DNA of 64,000 bases from Notospermus geniculatus (GCA_002633025.1 NMRB01002077.1:23811-87810), one strand, 5' to 3'; counted from the first letter of the stretch, positions 31,911-43,545 are shown. Numbers and translations: made by a program. The notes: generated by a model from the letters alone, not told the origin.

Positions 31911-32479
31911 GCAATGAAATGGTCCGTGGACCATGTGCTCACCGGGTTGGACATAATAGTCTAATGACAGAGGCAGGGCTTTCAAATTCAGCCGGCGGCC
32001 GGCGGGATCGCCGTCTACTCAGATTGTTTGCGCCGTCTATTTTCACTCAGATTTCAAAATGAGAATATGACAAACATAACTTCTCTTTCAAATATAATCT
32101 ATCAGTATGGCTCATCCATGATGTAGCCTACCTAGCTAGGCTATCTGGCTATACAGCTTTTGGTTCGGCACTGACACCACTAGCTTTGGACATCTGATTA
32201 CATTGNCTGATCACATATCCATCCGCGGCCGCAAAAATCAAAATGGCGGATGCCGATCGATGACAGTGTCGATATTGCGTAGAAATTCGGCACTGTGTAC
32301 AGTTTGATGATTATCGAGTTACTGATTCATCATCAACCCGATTAAATGAGGCAGCGAGCGTAATTTTAGGGTGTGCTTTTTGGACAAGTCCTCCGGAAGA
32401 CGCCAGCCTGCTACTTCAGCCTATCCCCCGTCAACTCAAAAACAAATTGAAAGCCCTGCAGAGGGAGGTACATGTACAT
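31911..32479. other. Stretch without recognised gene
   Basis: Contains a palindromic GCCGGCGGCCGGC near 31990 and AAAATGGCGGATGCCG near 32240, a YY1-like word whose frame stops at once. A single N is at 32206. No gene seen. Confidence 0.4.
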
Positions 32480-33455
32480 ATCAGTTATGAGCAATCTGGG
32501 TCAAGTCATTCCCAAGTAGGACTTTGATGATTTTTGGGTTATCATGTGGCCATACTGGATGTCCGAACGGGCCGGAACTTCACATGCACATGAAGGTCAT
32601 CTGCAGGGGGCCACATAGCGCATTGGAGCGCTTTGGGTCAAGTCGTTCCTGAGTTACATTACTTTGATGATTTTCGGGTTAAGCCACCTGGCGGCCATAT
32701 TGGATGTCCGATCGGGCCGAAACTTCACATGCACATAAAGGTCATCTGCACGGGGCCACATAGCACATTGGATCGCTTTGGGTTAAGGCGTTCCTGAGTT
32801 ACAGCACTTTGGTGATTTTTGGGTTACGCCACCTGGTGGCCACGCTTGAAGTCAAATCAGGCCGAAATTTGACGTGCATGTAAAGGTCATCTAAAAGGAG
32901 GTAAATAACAAATTTGAGCACTCTGCGTCAAGCCGTTCCCGAGTAATAGCACTTACTTGATTTTCAGGTTACGCCACCTGGCGGCCATACTGGATGTCCA
33001 ATCGGGCCAAATCTTGGTATTTTTTAAGGTACCCCTCCAATGCATGTCTACGCAAGATATGAAGTCGCTCGGTGAAATAATGACTAACTGTGGCAGGTTC
33101 GTCACTTTTGTCGAACTTTGACCTCTGTGACCTTGAAAAGTAGGTCAAATCAAAAACCTTGTTATATATGTTATGTATCCTTATTAGCTACACCTATGAT
33201 AACAATTTGGAGATGATCTAGTCATTAGTTCAGGAGTTATTGCACTTTTTGTTTTCAGTTTCCGCCACCTGGTGGCCAAGCTGTGAGTCGAATCGGACCG
33301 AAACTTGGTGCCGTGGGTCATCTGACTTAGGGGTATATATGTACCAAGTTTCAGATCAATAGCTCCAGCGGTTACGAAACGTGCCCTGCTAACGGACAAC
33401 GACAGACGACGGACGCTGCACCATCGTAAGAACTCACTGCGGTGAGCTAAAAATT
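32480..33455. repeat. Degenerate ~140-bp tandem repeat with GCCACCTGGCGGCC word
   Basis: CCACCTGGYGGCCA-type text occurs near 32550 (partial), 32687, 32824, 32970 and 33267, each followed by a GGATGTCC..TCGGGCC-like stretch and AAGGTCATCTGCA. It ends in GACAGACGACGGACGCTGCA and then a hairpin, CTCACTGCGGTGAG, with CTAAAAA. The same design (hairpin plus CCGTC-type words) recurs at 40.5, 41.5 and 46.0 kb. Confidence 0.75.
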
Positions 33456-34480
33456 GGCTGACTGTATTTTAGCACAGATCATAACATTTTGAAGGATTTT
33501 TTTCGGGATTTTTTTTATCCACCCATATCTTATAGGATTCCATAATCGCATTTGACCCTAATTATTCACCACAGGAATCAATGCAAATATTTCCATTTTA
33601 ACCCCTTGCGGACGGATGACGAATATATCGTCTTTGGCCTGTAGCACACACCCTTGTACATTCAAACTGACCTAGAATCGTAACCAGTGGACCGATTGAT
33701 GTTCTGTTTGCAGATTTTTTAATGCGAGACCGCCCCCCCCCCCCTTCTGAATACGCGATTTTGCTCTGTTTAAAGAAACCTGGCTAAAATTGCGTTTTAA
33801 ACGTTGTCCCGGGGTCCAGACTGACAGACTCCAAAGTGCAAATCTGACATGTTGTGACAAAATGGCCATATCTCCGGAACGGGAGCAGATACGACGACGC
33901 GACTAGCGCCAAAAGAAAGAGGAGACAAAAGTAGCCTAGCGAGAGACGCGTAGGAGCAGCGGTTATCGAGATATAGACGTTTAAAGATTGGCAACCCGAC
34001 GAAAACGTAGGCCTAACGCGACCATTTCGTCAGAACTTGCATCTTCGGCTCTCTCGTGTTTCTCTCACAGACATTTTGGAAGAAGCAAACCTGCATGAGG
34101 TCGTGGCGCATTCAGTTGCCTCCAGAATGATTGTCTTGTCACCAGTTTTGGTTGCATATTTTGGGAGCTAGGCGCGTTTTTGTAGAGACATCAGAAATTC
34201 ATGTTACGAAATGTACACATTTGAACTTTATCCCGGCCTCAAGGGGTTAAACAAAACTTCGTTAACTGATATTGTAACAAATTTCATTGAATTATAATAG
34301 ACTAGCATATTGACCCGTGGCGAACACATTTTGAGGGAGTGTGTTTGTCCTTGAATATCCTGTGGTAGAGGGTTTGCTGCTTTGTTGATGAGTGTTTGGA
34401 GAGGGGTTGTTTCATGGCCATTTGTTTAATCCTTTACCATCGAATCCATGAGGAGCAGTTTTGACTTCATAGGCAGGAGC
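33456..34480. other. Stretch without recognised gene
   Basis: Includes a C-run at about 33734-33745 and an open frame on the minus strand with no known motif. ACCCCTTGCGGACGGATGAC (~33601) and the inverse AGGGGTTAA (~34242) may be the ends of a ~650-bp element, but the match is short. Confidence 0.35.
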
Positions 34481-34489
34481 CTCACGTTT

Positions 34490-34680
34490 GGTTTATTATT
34501 AGACCGGGTTTATTTATCGAGAATAAATAAGCACTCGATGAATAAGCACTACTTTCGGTCTTATTTGTCAAGCCGCTCGATGAGGAGTACGTGGATTCAG
34601 TGTTATTTATCGAGCTAGCTTGACAAGCAGGCTTCAAATTCAGCATTGTTCGTCGAGCTGGCAATAAAGACACGCCTCCT
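34490..34680. repeat. AT-rich segment with TTATTTATCGAG words
   Basis: TTATTTATCGAG, CTCGATGAATAAGCAC and TCGTCGAGCTGGC variants recur within 190 bp. It may be a MITE of the own-word type. A G-run lies nearby at 34755-34768. Confidence 0.4.
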
Positions 34681-35093
34681 CATGAATATGCAATGGCTTC
34701 AGCTTGTTTAGTTCGGAAGTCGGCAGTGTGGTGGTGCTTCATTGCTCGCAACATGGGGGGGGGGGGGCTCCGAAGCCAGTTTATCCTTTTTTCAACCCAT
34801 GTTTCTGTGTGATGGCCCAAATCTTAGACACTGTATGTCACATGCCTAGCTTCAGACTCTCGGTTTTCGTCAGTCTCAAGATTATCCGCTGGGGTTTGTG
34901 GGTCAGAATCTGCCGGTGAGTCCGAACACCAGGGTGTGCCCAGCAGGATGATGCGACGATTCTGTAGACGATTTTATCAGTGTCACCACTAAGAAAAAAA
35001 TAATTAAACCAGCTGTTCTATGTAGAATTTGAAAAGTCAACATAATTTTCTAAAAAAAGGGAAACAAGAAAAAGAAAACAAATGAAAAAATAT
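34681..35093. other. Stretch without recognised gene
   Basis: Contains a G-run (about 34755-34768) that may form a quadruplex. No gene is seen. Confidence 0.4.
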
Positions 35094-35168
35094 TATGACC
35101 ACACGGGAATCGAACCCTCGACTTCAGGGGTGTAGTCCCCACATCTTTGCAATGTGCCAATCAACACA
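35094..35168 (-). ncRNA. tRNA-like sequence (degenerate)
   Basis: On the minus strand TGGCACATTGCAAAGATG resembles an A box and GGTTCGATTCCC is a good B box. The anticodon stem GGGG / CCCC type pairs around ACTACAC, which would give anticodon TAC but with C at position 33. The acceptor pairs mostly by wobble and the D stem is poor. It is probably a SINE head or tRNA pseudogene. An open minus-strand frame runs through it (35093-35338) and is therefore unlikely to be a gene. Confidence 0.35.
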
Positions 35169-35339
35169 CTGAAAACAGTGGTAGAGTATTTATCACCTGG
35201 TTCCGGAAATATGGGCAGCTCGACGTTTAAGCCCAATTTTGCGTACTGTTTAGCGAGCCGGGCTTGATAAATAGCCACTTCGTTATCATTACGCACTTCT
35301 TTAATCAGCCTCATAATGCCAAGATGACTTAGATTCATG

Positions 35340-36077
35340 GTGTAGGTTCACATGAGTCCTACTGTGTATCTGTTTACCATGTTTACCTGGCCACTGGTAG
35401 GTCACTGGCATTCTGAGACTGTTTGTCGATTGACTGCTGATTAATGTTGGCTTTTTTCATCAAAATCAGCACTTCTTTTAAAAAGAAAATACCGCCATAG
35501 GAGTCTCCTCCTATTGTACTGTACACACAGGCCGCTCTTCGTAGGCTTCAAACCCCTAACTAAGGAGGAGATAGGGCAGAAAGTCCGATCCACGCGATCC
35601 GTGTACAGTCATTACATAGCAAGGTATAGCAGATAACAGGTCAACTCAGGTTCACAACAAAATCCAACATGGCTACCCTCCATTATAATAAGATAGTTGT
35701 TTTGAGAAATCATAATTCCAAGTTCGATGCGGCGTTTAATGACCACCCGATATATTCCACTCTGCTGGTAATAAGAGCCCCCCCCCCTCCCCAGAATGCC
35801 TTAATACGGGACTACTGTTACTGTACTGTACTTCACGTCGTTCACCAATTAGGTGAAGCAGACAATCGTACTGAGAGTCTAAAGCCTAGCGTACATCGGC
35901 CTTACGACTGGAAGCAACTACCGGCAACGGCGTTTCCGGCAACAGTTGGCGTAGTCTCGCACCGCCAGCCCCTGGCCCGGGACGTATTCATTCTGGTTAT
36001 GCTAAGGGTTCCAACATGTCACCACAGGTGGCGCTCACACACAGACGTTGATTCAATCGCGCCATAAGTATTTCTTA
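35340..36077. other. Stretch without recognised gene; one MITE end
   Basis: CTAAAGCCTAGCGTACATCG (35879) through GACTGGAAGCAACT is found inverted at 38525-38570, so these are ends of one repeat family. The ATGGCTACCC at 35669 opens a 132-codon frame without known motifs. Confidence 0.45.
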
Positions 36078-36825
36078 AGCCTAATTCATACTTCGACGCA
36101 CGACCATCGCCGGCGACCGGCGCGCGATCTTGCGTTCGACGCCGACGCCGTCGTGCGATTTGGTCATCGTCCGATCGCGAGGCTGTATTTACTTAAGTCA
36201 TTTCATAACGGGTCGCCGTCGCTGGCGTACGCTGGACTATGCAGTGTTCTAGCCAGGATTTCAAGTGGACACGGCGATTCTGGCCGAAAGCCTAGGACAT
36301 GCCCGCTGGAGGCGGGCGGTGCGCCCGGCCCTCCCCCAGAAAACTTGAAATCCTATATGCCCTGAAGTACGATTTCAGCCTTATTCTGACGAAATACATG
36401 AAAATATCATTGCCATTTTGACTAAGCATTTTTACGTCGAACAAATCCGCTGACGTCGTGGCAGCATGGTATTTTGGCGGGACGATTATGCGTGCCGTTT
36501 TGTTGTGATTTATGCTGACGCTACAAGTACGCCGAGTATTTCTAACTAAACAGCCTGAGAACTTGTTTGTTTTGTTAACAGCGAAAGATTTAAGCGTGGC
36601 GCTGGAGAGTTTAAAGAGAGCGATCGGCAAATTAGAAGGGGCGGGGGAATTTTAGACGGGATAATTTTTCACTGCTATTTTCGTTAACCGGGCGGTTTTT
36701 CACTGATCTTTTTGCTAACAGGGCGGTACCGCCCGGTAAAACCGGCCTGGCTGGAACGCTGCTATGAATCAATTCCGCGAAGTCGGCGTACGCCGATGGT
36801 CTTGCGTCGAAGTATGAAGTAGGCT
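36078..36825. mobile_element. 748-bp MITE, TTA target duplication
   Basis: AGCCTAATTCATACTTCGAC at 36078 is matched, inverted, by text ending 36825. TTA flanks both sides (36075-36077 and 36826-36828). The left interior is rich in CGACGC, CGATCG and GCGATC words. A further inverted pair (GTTCTAGCCAGG near 36246 and CCTGGCTGGAAC near 36746) suggests a second element nested inside. Confidence 0.8.
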
Positions 36826-36871
36826 TTAGCGTACCCAAATAAAAAACTGAAACAATGTCTCAAATTAGTCT

Positions 36872-37945
36872 TATCGAGCTTTATGACACATATTATTTAC
36901 ATTTTAATAATTTCCTGTTTTTTTATCACCGTTCCTGCGACATATATAGGAGCTGAATCGATGCTCTGACTTAACGAATAGCTCTGTGTATGAATTACAT
37001 CCGGGTATGCGCGCCCAGAATCGGGGGGCGGGTACCCGGATGTGATTACGAAAATACTTCGTCTGGGGCTGCTCCCTCCCCGGTGAGCACTACTGCCCAC
37101 CTTGAGGGAACAGCTGGAGCTGGTCTACAGTTGGCGACTCATAGGAACCAGCAGCAACTGATCAGATACTCAAACAGGCTGATGTACGCGCACCGGCAAT
37201 GTCATTGCCGACCGGTGCCGCTAGTTCCAAACAGTTGCTCATGTTCTACTCGTTCGCACCGGTTGCTGCTTGTAGGCCTAGGTTGTCTTCACTGGCTCCC
37301 GTTGTACGCATGCTGGCAATGAATTTCACCGTTTCTGGAGCATACCTGGTCACGTGAAGGAATCACATGATCCACAAAATGGCAGCGCCCACTGCGCAAA
37401 CCACGAGAATGACCCAGGGAATGTTCAGTTTCTTGATTTGATAAAAGGCGTTGATAAAATTACACTTGTTTTATTTATTTCAAACCATACCGAACTTGAG
37501 GGCGCAGCCATTTTAAATGTTTATCACATGACTCTCCGAGTGGTCCGACCGGAAGACATCGACAATTTCCGTGTGGCACTCACTACCGTTGCCTTAGTCT
37601 CACGCAGCCAGACCTTCGGTCTACCAAACGAGGGTCTGGGTCCATATTCATAAACATACTTAAGTCAAAGTGTGATACTTATCCTTTGTGTTGAACGAAG
37701 AATAAGTGTCACACTTAGACTTAAGTAGTTTTATGAATATTGGCCCTGGCCCCTATCGAAGTAATGACATCCGGGTACCCCCACCCTGAGCCACGGTGCG
37801 CATACCCGGATGTAATTCATACACAGAGCTATTCGTTAAGTCAGAGCATCGATTCAGCTGCTATATATCATGTCGCAGGAACGGTGATAAAAATACAGGA
37901 AATTATTAAAATGTAAATAATATGTGCCATGAAGCTCGATGCCGC
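36872..37945. repeat. Inverted pair, ~170-bp arms, 720-bp spacer
   Basis: Arm 36872-37045 recurs inverted at about 37765-37945 (GACTTAACGAATAGCTCTGT against the inverse ACAGAGCTATTCGTTAAGTC). Each arm contains a hairpin, ACATCCGGGTA ... TACCCGGATGT. The spacer holds a MITE (37638-37747) and no recognised gene. It may be one foldback element or two convergent copies. Confidence 0.75.
37638..37747. mobile_element. Palindromic MITE, second copy of the 13319 family
   Basis: GGTCCATATTCATAAACATA and the inverse of TTTTATGAATATTGGCCC bracket inverted ACTTAAGTC arms, as at 13319-13429. More diverged than that copy. Confidence 0.8.
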
Positions 37946-37969
37946 AGTGACCTGTTGTAGCAACTGTTC

Positions 37970-38511
37970 CACCGTGGAGAATCGTCAGCGCATTCGCCGA
38001 GTTTCTCCAGGTGGCAGCACTGTGATCCGAGTCGGAACATGGCGGTTGTGTCACAAGTGTTGAAGATGTCAACTCCAAAGCGGGGAGCAAATGTACCGAA
38101 GATGAAAGGTATACACGCTTAGACTATGCCGAGGATGACCTCCAGTTTATCGTCTATTAATCTAAAGCTTCCTTAATTGGAATTACGTTGTCGATTTTAC
38201 ATTTGAAGTGGAAAGGTTCAAGTGTCACTCCGTGGTCAATCAAACAACCGGCCTAACACTACGAACATTTCCACTTCAAACAAAGAAACAACACTCCTTC
38301 AGCAACTATATTTCGGCTTGTTCTATTGCAAATTATCACTAGATCATCCTCGAATTTACTTAAACTCGCTCACCTCTACCGAAACTCTCCATCGTTCGCG
38401 TTTTAGTCGACAACACACACATCAATATGTGACACAGCCGCCATATTCGACTCGGAGCACAGTGCTGCCACCTGAGAAACTCGGCGAATGCGCTGACGAT
38501 TCTACACGGTG
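37970..38511. repeat. Inverted duplication of an ATGGCGG start region
   Basis: The ~85 bp at 37970-38056 (GAGAATCGTCAGCGCATTCG ... ATGGCGGTTGTGTCACA) recurs inverted at 38429-38511 (ATGGCGGCTGTGTCACA on the minus strand). Two start-codon regions therefore face each other across 370 bp. Confidence 0.8.
38039..38108 (+). CDS. Possible first coding exon
   Basis: ATGGCGGTTGTG opens 23 codons (MAVVSQVLKMSTPKRGANVP ...) ending at a donor, AAAG|GTATAC, in phase 1. Context and basic composition look like a genuine protein start. It cannot join the 38607 exon directly, because that exon needs phase 0. The partner exon is not identified. Confidence 0.3.
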
Positions 38512-38606
38512 TGTTTGGTTCAGTTGCTTCCAGTCGCAAGGCCTATGTACGCTGGGCTTTAGCATTATAACAGACAGATCAACCCCTGAACTATGTAACA
38601 TTTCAG

Positions 38607-39623
38607 AAGAAGAACATCGGTGAATATGTCCAAGAAGGGACGCTGACGTTTTCCTCAAGTTGCAAACTCCGCATTAGATCTTCAACAGAAACAACGTACC
38701 TGATTTATAATAGGCTTGAAAAGAACCATAGAAACGAACTAACTGAACTGACGTTTCATTTATGCTCTTTTTACCCTCACACGTATCCTACGTTTAGAGT
38801 CAAGTACCTAACTAACCTTACCATTACTAACTACGGACGATTGTCTGTACCTTTCGGTATGAATTTTCTTTACATTGAACACGGCAAAAGACGAGACTCA
38901 CTAGTAGGAATACATTTGATAGAGAAAGTGAAAACAAGAATCTTGTTAACCATGACGCTTTGTCCCTCTAAAAGGTATCGTTTTCGTACTATACATTCAC
39001 ATACATATAATATATTGGGTCAAGTCGATGAAAGCCTAACTTTACTGACGTCGTTGTACTGCTTTCATACCCGTAAATATTACTTGTTGTTAATTACATG
39101 TAGGTTACGATTGAGTCGAGAAAATGGGACATCATTGTCGGTTTGGGAAAAGGGGAAAATAACGAAGCTCTCTCAAGTAGAACAACAGGTTAGGTACCGG
39201 TATGGACTACACTGTGAAAGAATGGACCTCGTACTGCTGCACAAACGTCTCCACAAATATAAAAATCAAGGCTACGCTAGGCGGAGGAATGAAAGCTACA
39301 AAATCCCTCACAGAATTCGTCCGTTTGGGGACACGCCATATTGGAGATTTGTCTGCACCCTATTATACTATGAGGTTACCAACGATAGATTTGTTCTTCT
39401 TGTTAAAGACATTAACAAGAAGTACTTCTTTGTCAGTTTTTATCTCCCTCGTCGGGAAGGGGAGAACAGCTGTGTAACCAAGCTACACAAATTGAACAAG
39501 TTTCCGCACGAAATGACAGTCGGTCAAAACGGATTTATTTTTACATTTTCAGAGTCTTCTGATGAGGACAATAAACCAATATTACGTTCCTATAGACTTG
39601 TTAGAGAACAACCTTGGGCATGA
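38607..39623 (+). CDS. Unrecognised 339-codon open exon
   Basis: An acceptor-like ACATTTCAG ends at 38606. From there the frame is open for 338 residues to TGA at 39621-39623. This is by far the longest non-repeat frame in the window. The protein is basic, rich in Tyr, Phe, Leu and Arg, with short aromatic strands such as RKYYLLLITCRLRL, VCTLLYYEV and KKYFFVSFYLP separated by polar turns. The pattern is compatible with beta-rich repeats (a propeller-like fold), but I recognise no named family and see no signal peptide or clear membrane span. The first ATG in frame is at 38859 (MNFLYIEHGKRRDS), which would give about 254 residues if the gene is intronless. No AATAAA lies just downstream. I assign no function. 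Confidence 0.6.
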   Translation, partial: KKNIGEYVQEGTLTFSSSCKLRIRSSTETTYLIYNRLEKNHRNELTELTFHLCSFYPHTYPTFRVKYLTNLTITNYGRLSVPFGMNFLYIEHGKRRDSLVGIHLIEKVKTRILLTMTLCPSKRYRFRTIHSHTYNILGQVDESLTLLTSLYCFHTRKYYLLLITCRLRLSRENGTSLSVWEKGKITKLSQVEQQVRYRYGLHCERMDLVLLHKRLHKYKNQGYARRRNESYKIPHRIRPFGDTPYWRFVCTLLYYEVTNDRFVLLVKDINKKYFFVSFYLPRREGENSCVTKLHKLNKFPHEMTVGQNGFIFTFSESSDEDNKPILRSYRLVREQPWA

Positions 39624-39684
39624 TTTAGCGAGGTGTCACTACCAAAGGAATAATGTCACGGTCAAGGAAAACTCTGTNTGATAA

Positions 39685-39706
39685 CCCCCCCCCCCCCCCC
39701 CCCCCC
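39685..39706. repeat. C22 homopolymer
   Basis: A run of 22 C follows an N at 39678. Length is likely unreliable. It can form G-quadruplex or i-motif structures. Confidence 0.95.
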
Positions 39707-39850
39707 ACTCCCTGGTCAGGCATTAAACAGCATATTCGAGACAGAGAAATTTTCTTCCTAGTCAGGATTGACACATTTTCACTCAGAACTTGAAAGGAAT
39801 TCGTCGGAAATTCACCACTGCCCCAAGGGCTGTAGGGTTCAGATTTAAGG

Positions 39851-39981
39851 AATTGATACCGAACTGGAGGCATTGGTGTCTCACCAAACCCGAGGCGCTG
39901 TGCCGAGGGTTTAGGTCGGAATGACAGCTCCACCCGAGCGGGTTTGGTGAGACGACCAATACCGACAGTGAGGTATCAATT
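39851..39981. mobile_element. 131-bp palindromic MITE
   Basis: AATTGATACCGAACTGGAGG is matched, inverted, by text ending AGGTATCAATT. The arms share TCTCACCAAACCCG. No coding content. Confidence 0.75.
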
Positions 39982-40486
39982 TCTCCCGTGCAAAGGCAAA
40001 ACCTAGCAACTCGCAGTTTGCTACTTTGGAGAAAATTGAGGAAAGGTAAAATTGTTAAAACAGCATATTGATAAGATAAACAGCAAGTCAAAAAGTCAAT
40101 GCTAAAACAATGGAGGCTACCATCTTGATTTTTAATTAGTAATACTGTAATCTGTTTGGTTGCATGGAGTTACTGGTTTTTTTTCCATTTATAGAATCTG
40201 GTGGAGTTATCAGTTTTTTCCATGTGTGATATAATATAATGCGCACATCCATTTGCAACGGCGTATGGGCAAAATCTAGTAACTCCAAAGATGTCCATAT
40301 CTCAATGAGGAACCGGAGGAACTAACGTCACGACGCGGCGCTGTGAGCGGTGCGACCGAAGTTTCTTTTTTCTAACGTTATTTCCATTTATTTCTGGCGT
40401 GAAAATCACCCTTTTGTTTCAGTCACCTGGCATTAAAATTGACACCATATTGTAGCAGATGAAGATGTCTGCAATTTTGCAATGCT
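39982..40486. other. Stretch without recognised gene
   Basis: I see nothing beyond AT-rich spacer. Confidence 0.4.
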
Positions 40487-40636
40487 TTTTTAGCTCAGCT
40501 GACCAAAGGTCAGCGGAGCTAGTCAAATAGGTATTCAGTGGCGTCAGTCCAGCAGTCCACCAGTCCATCTGTCCAACTATGCCCGACGTTTTGTAACCGT
40601 AATAGCTAGAGACTCCAAATGACATCTGAAGGTAGC
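40487..40636. repeat. Hairpin plus GTCCAGCAGTCC repeat, copy 1
   Basis: Starts with the hairpin AGCTCAGCTGACC AAA GGTCAGCGGAGCT, followed by short CAGTCCAC words and TAATAGCTAGAGACTCCAAA. It is nearly identical to 41492-41655. It ends at an N (40637). Confidence 0.85.
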
Positions 40637-41491
40637 NGGAAATCAAACGCCTCGGGTTGAATATGCCTGATTTTGAGATGGTATCGTAATGGACATACCA
40701 GACGTGCATAGCAAAAAGGAGACCAACTGTTACTTCATTTGCGTGAATTCGGTTTCCCGCCGCGGCCACTTATTGCAGGGAACACAGTACATGTACATGT
40801 ATATCCCTCATATCTATCTCGCTGCGTCTGATAGGGGCCTTTACTTTTTCACTTTATGTACCTGCACTCACCACTATTGTATATAACACTCGCCCTTTGA
40901 TTGTACATTAGTAAGAATAAAGAAATTGAATTGAATGACACACAAAATGACAGTATAAGTAAACTCGTCTTCGATATCCGCAAATTTTCGACCCCAAGCG
41001 GGGTCTTCCTCACACACCGATTCCTTTGTACACAGCACCTATAGAATAACACCCGCATGCGCACTGAGTACCAGTGTAGTTCGACGATCGCCCAATGTCT
41101 ACGCCTGCGGCCACAGTACCTGCACATTGACAGTGAAGTCCCAAAACCCTTTCGAGCCTCCCAAAAGTCACTCAAAAGGTCAATCACACGGAAAATACGA
41201 TAAAAACCAAGTTTTCCTGAGAATCCACATCCAAAAATGATCCCAAACTGAGTGAAATTAACATCATAAGTAGCAAGACCACGGTATTTCCACTTTTTCT
41301 GGACAGCCGGCGCCACACTCTCCAACCCAGGGACAAACTACGTTTCGGCGAATTGACCCGATTTACTACGTACATTTTGTAATACATTGTAGTTCGGCTT
41401 GCTGCCGCTAGGTTGCTCCCTCTAGGTCGGCAGTCAGTACCGTGCTCCTTCAAAATTATCTGATACCCATTATTCTGACTGCGTATGCTTT
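40637..41491. other. Stretch without recognised gene
   Basis: Contains AATAAAGAAATTGAATTGAA near 40917, a LINE or polyA-like tail motif. Otherwise I see nothing coding. Confidence 0.4.
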
Positions 41492-41865
41492 TTAGCTCAG
41501 CTGACCAAAGGTCAGCGGAGCTAGTCAAATAGGTATTCAGTGGCGTCAGGGCGTCAGTCCAGCAGTCCACCAGTCCACCAGTCCATCTGTCCAACTATGC
41601 CCGACGTTTTGTAACCGTAATAGCTAGAGACTCCAAATGACATCTGAAGGTAGCCCTTGGTGAACTCTCCTCAGAAAAAAAAAATGAGCGCGATAATACC
41701 TATATTAAGCGATCCAGGGGGCGCTTTCCGTAAAACGAAATATTGCAATATCTCAGCCCCTTTGATAATTATCTAGACAAAAATTGCTGGGATAGATAAG
41801 TTGATATTTTCTACATCGTTTAGAACAGAAGTTAATGTCAGATTTGTCCACCAGGGGGCGCTATT
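41492..41865. repeat. Hairpin plus GTCCAGCAGTCC repeat, longer copy 2
   Basis: Repeats copy 1 with an added CAGTCCAC unit and continues for another ~200 bp (CTTGGTGAACTCTCCTCAGA, then TCCAGGGGGCGCTTTCCGTA, then CCACCAGGGGGCGCTATTG). Confidence 0.8.
41848..41862 (+). promoter_or_regulatory. CTCF-type core motif
   Basis: CCACCAGGGGGCGCT matches the bilaterian CTCF core very closely. A weaker relative, TCCAGGGGGCGCT, is at about 41713. Both lie in a dispersed repeat, so the element may spread such sites. Occupancy cannot be judged from sequence. Confidence 0.45.
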
Positions 41866-42857
41866 GAACAAAATAAAAAACATGGGTATTTGAATTTCCG
41901 CGCCTTAAAATTGACCTGTTTGCTAGCCTTCTCATTTGCCAGTGTCTGACGTCATCATCATTGGAATTCACAGCTCCGAGACGAGTCTGCATTCGCGAAT
42001 TCAGTCGCTTGAGTTGATGCAGTGCAACAAAATTAAACATTGAGACGCAAGGTAAGTCCATTTTTCATTATAAATACCTGATCAGACGCATTGATTGGCA
42101 ATAATGATCTTGACATTAGGAGTTTTGACAGCGGATCGCGTGCTTTGCCGTGGACTCTCACACTGAACATGCTGAATAATAATTAGGCGTAGGCGGACGT
42201 AGTCTCGGTCAACCAGCCGCTGTTTCGAATCCATGTGGCTGTCTGATGACGTCACAGGCCATTGATTGTCGAGACTCATGAAAATGAAGAAGGGCTAATG
42301 TGCATACTTCACGTGAGGCTGTTGTCGGGTAGGTTAATGAGGTGCCGTGTTGATATAATATTCAATGAAAGGACGAATTTCACTTCATAATACACTTTAA
42401 TAACGACCCAAGTTAATTTCCTCTCTGTCCTATCAGTTCGTGAATGGCTTTTGGCCGCATAATTTTGTAGGCAGGCCATAGCAAAACACACTGTCACTGG
42501 TCATCGGTGTGCTGCCATCTCCCATGGCCACCCACCCACCATCAGCATACCATCACTGTACATGCCCGATGTGGCATGTCTGGCCATGTGACGATGTTCA
42601 TGATGTTGAAGACAAAATGGCGTGCGGGCGGCAGGCTAGGCTATAATGCAAAAGTGCATGAGTGCTGAGGTTAGCCTCGCTTGGTTGGTGTTACTGTTGT
42701 TGGCTGGTTGGTGGGTGGAAATAAAAACGGGAATTTTATCTTCCCTTTGCCAATAAGCCTAGGCCCTACCTCTTTAGCTACTAGGCCTTGCCCCCTTTTA
42801 GGCTGAATAATGCCCATAGGCTATATGGAATGGACCCGTCCAACCCAAGTCGCCCAT
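41866..42857. other. Stretch without recognised gene
   Basis: Includes AAAATGGCGTGCGGG near 42614. I see no splice-supported exon. Confidence 0.4.
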
Positions 42858-43545
42858 AGGCCTTATCGCACCTAGCACATGGCTAATCAGCATAAATCAG
42901 CGAGGCGGAAAGGGCCCAACCATCAGCGCCACCGCTGTACATTTACAATACATTGTGCAATGCATGGCCTGCATTTTTTGTCAACATTGGCCAATAAAAG
43001 TCACTTCCAAAAGCCTGATGTGCCTAAACTAACTAGCTATGTGGGCGGTGGTATAAAGTGATTCAAGTGGATCAATTATTGACCACTGATCGTCTTCGCG
43101 ATCGCAAAAAATCGATGATTAGTCCATGTAAACAACGCCAAAACATTATCATCACCCCGCCCCAACCCCACGCTGATTGGTCAATAACTGACACATGACC
43201 GTCGAGACAATAGACGGGGGAATTATGGGACAGGGCCACCATGATGATCACATCATGACATGTGCTAATCTTTTGGAATTAATCATCGAATTTTTGCGAT
43301 CGCGAGAACGATCGGTAAAAATATTTTAGCGATTTGAATCACTTCATAACGCCTCCCACGTAGCTAGTTAGTTTTGGCACATCCGGCTTTTGGAAGTGAC
43401 TTTTATTGGCCATTGTTTACAAAAAATGCAGCCCATACACAGGGCGATGCATTGTGAATGTACTACGGGGGCGCTGATGGTTGGGCCATTTCCGCTTCGC
43501 TGATTTTATGCTGATTAGCCATGTGCTAGGTGTGATAAGGCCTAT
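42858..43545. mobile_element. ~690-bp foldback element
   Basis: The arm 42858-43130 (CACCTAGCACATGGCTAATC) recurs inverted at about 43250-43545 (GATTAGCCATGTGCTAGGTG). The two arms match for about 270 bp with modest divergence. The centre holds GCGATCGC palindromes. No coding content. Confidence 0.85.

Noticed and set aside
35093-35338. 81-codon minus-strand ORF
   Set aside because: It passes through a tRNA-like B box region and has no known motif or splice support.
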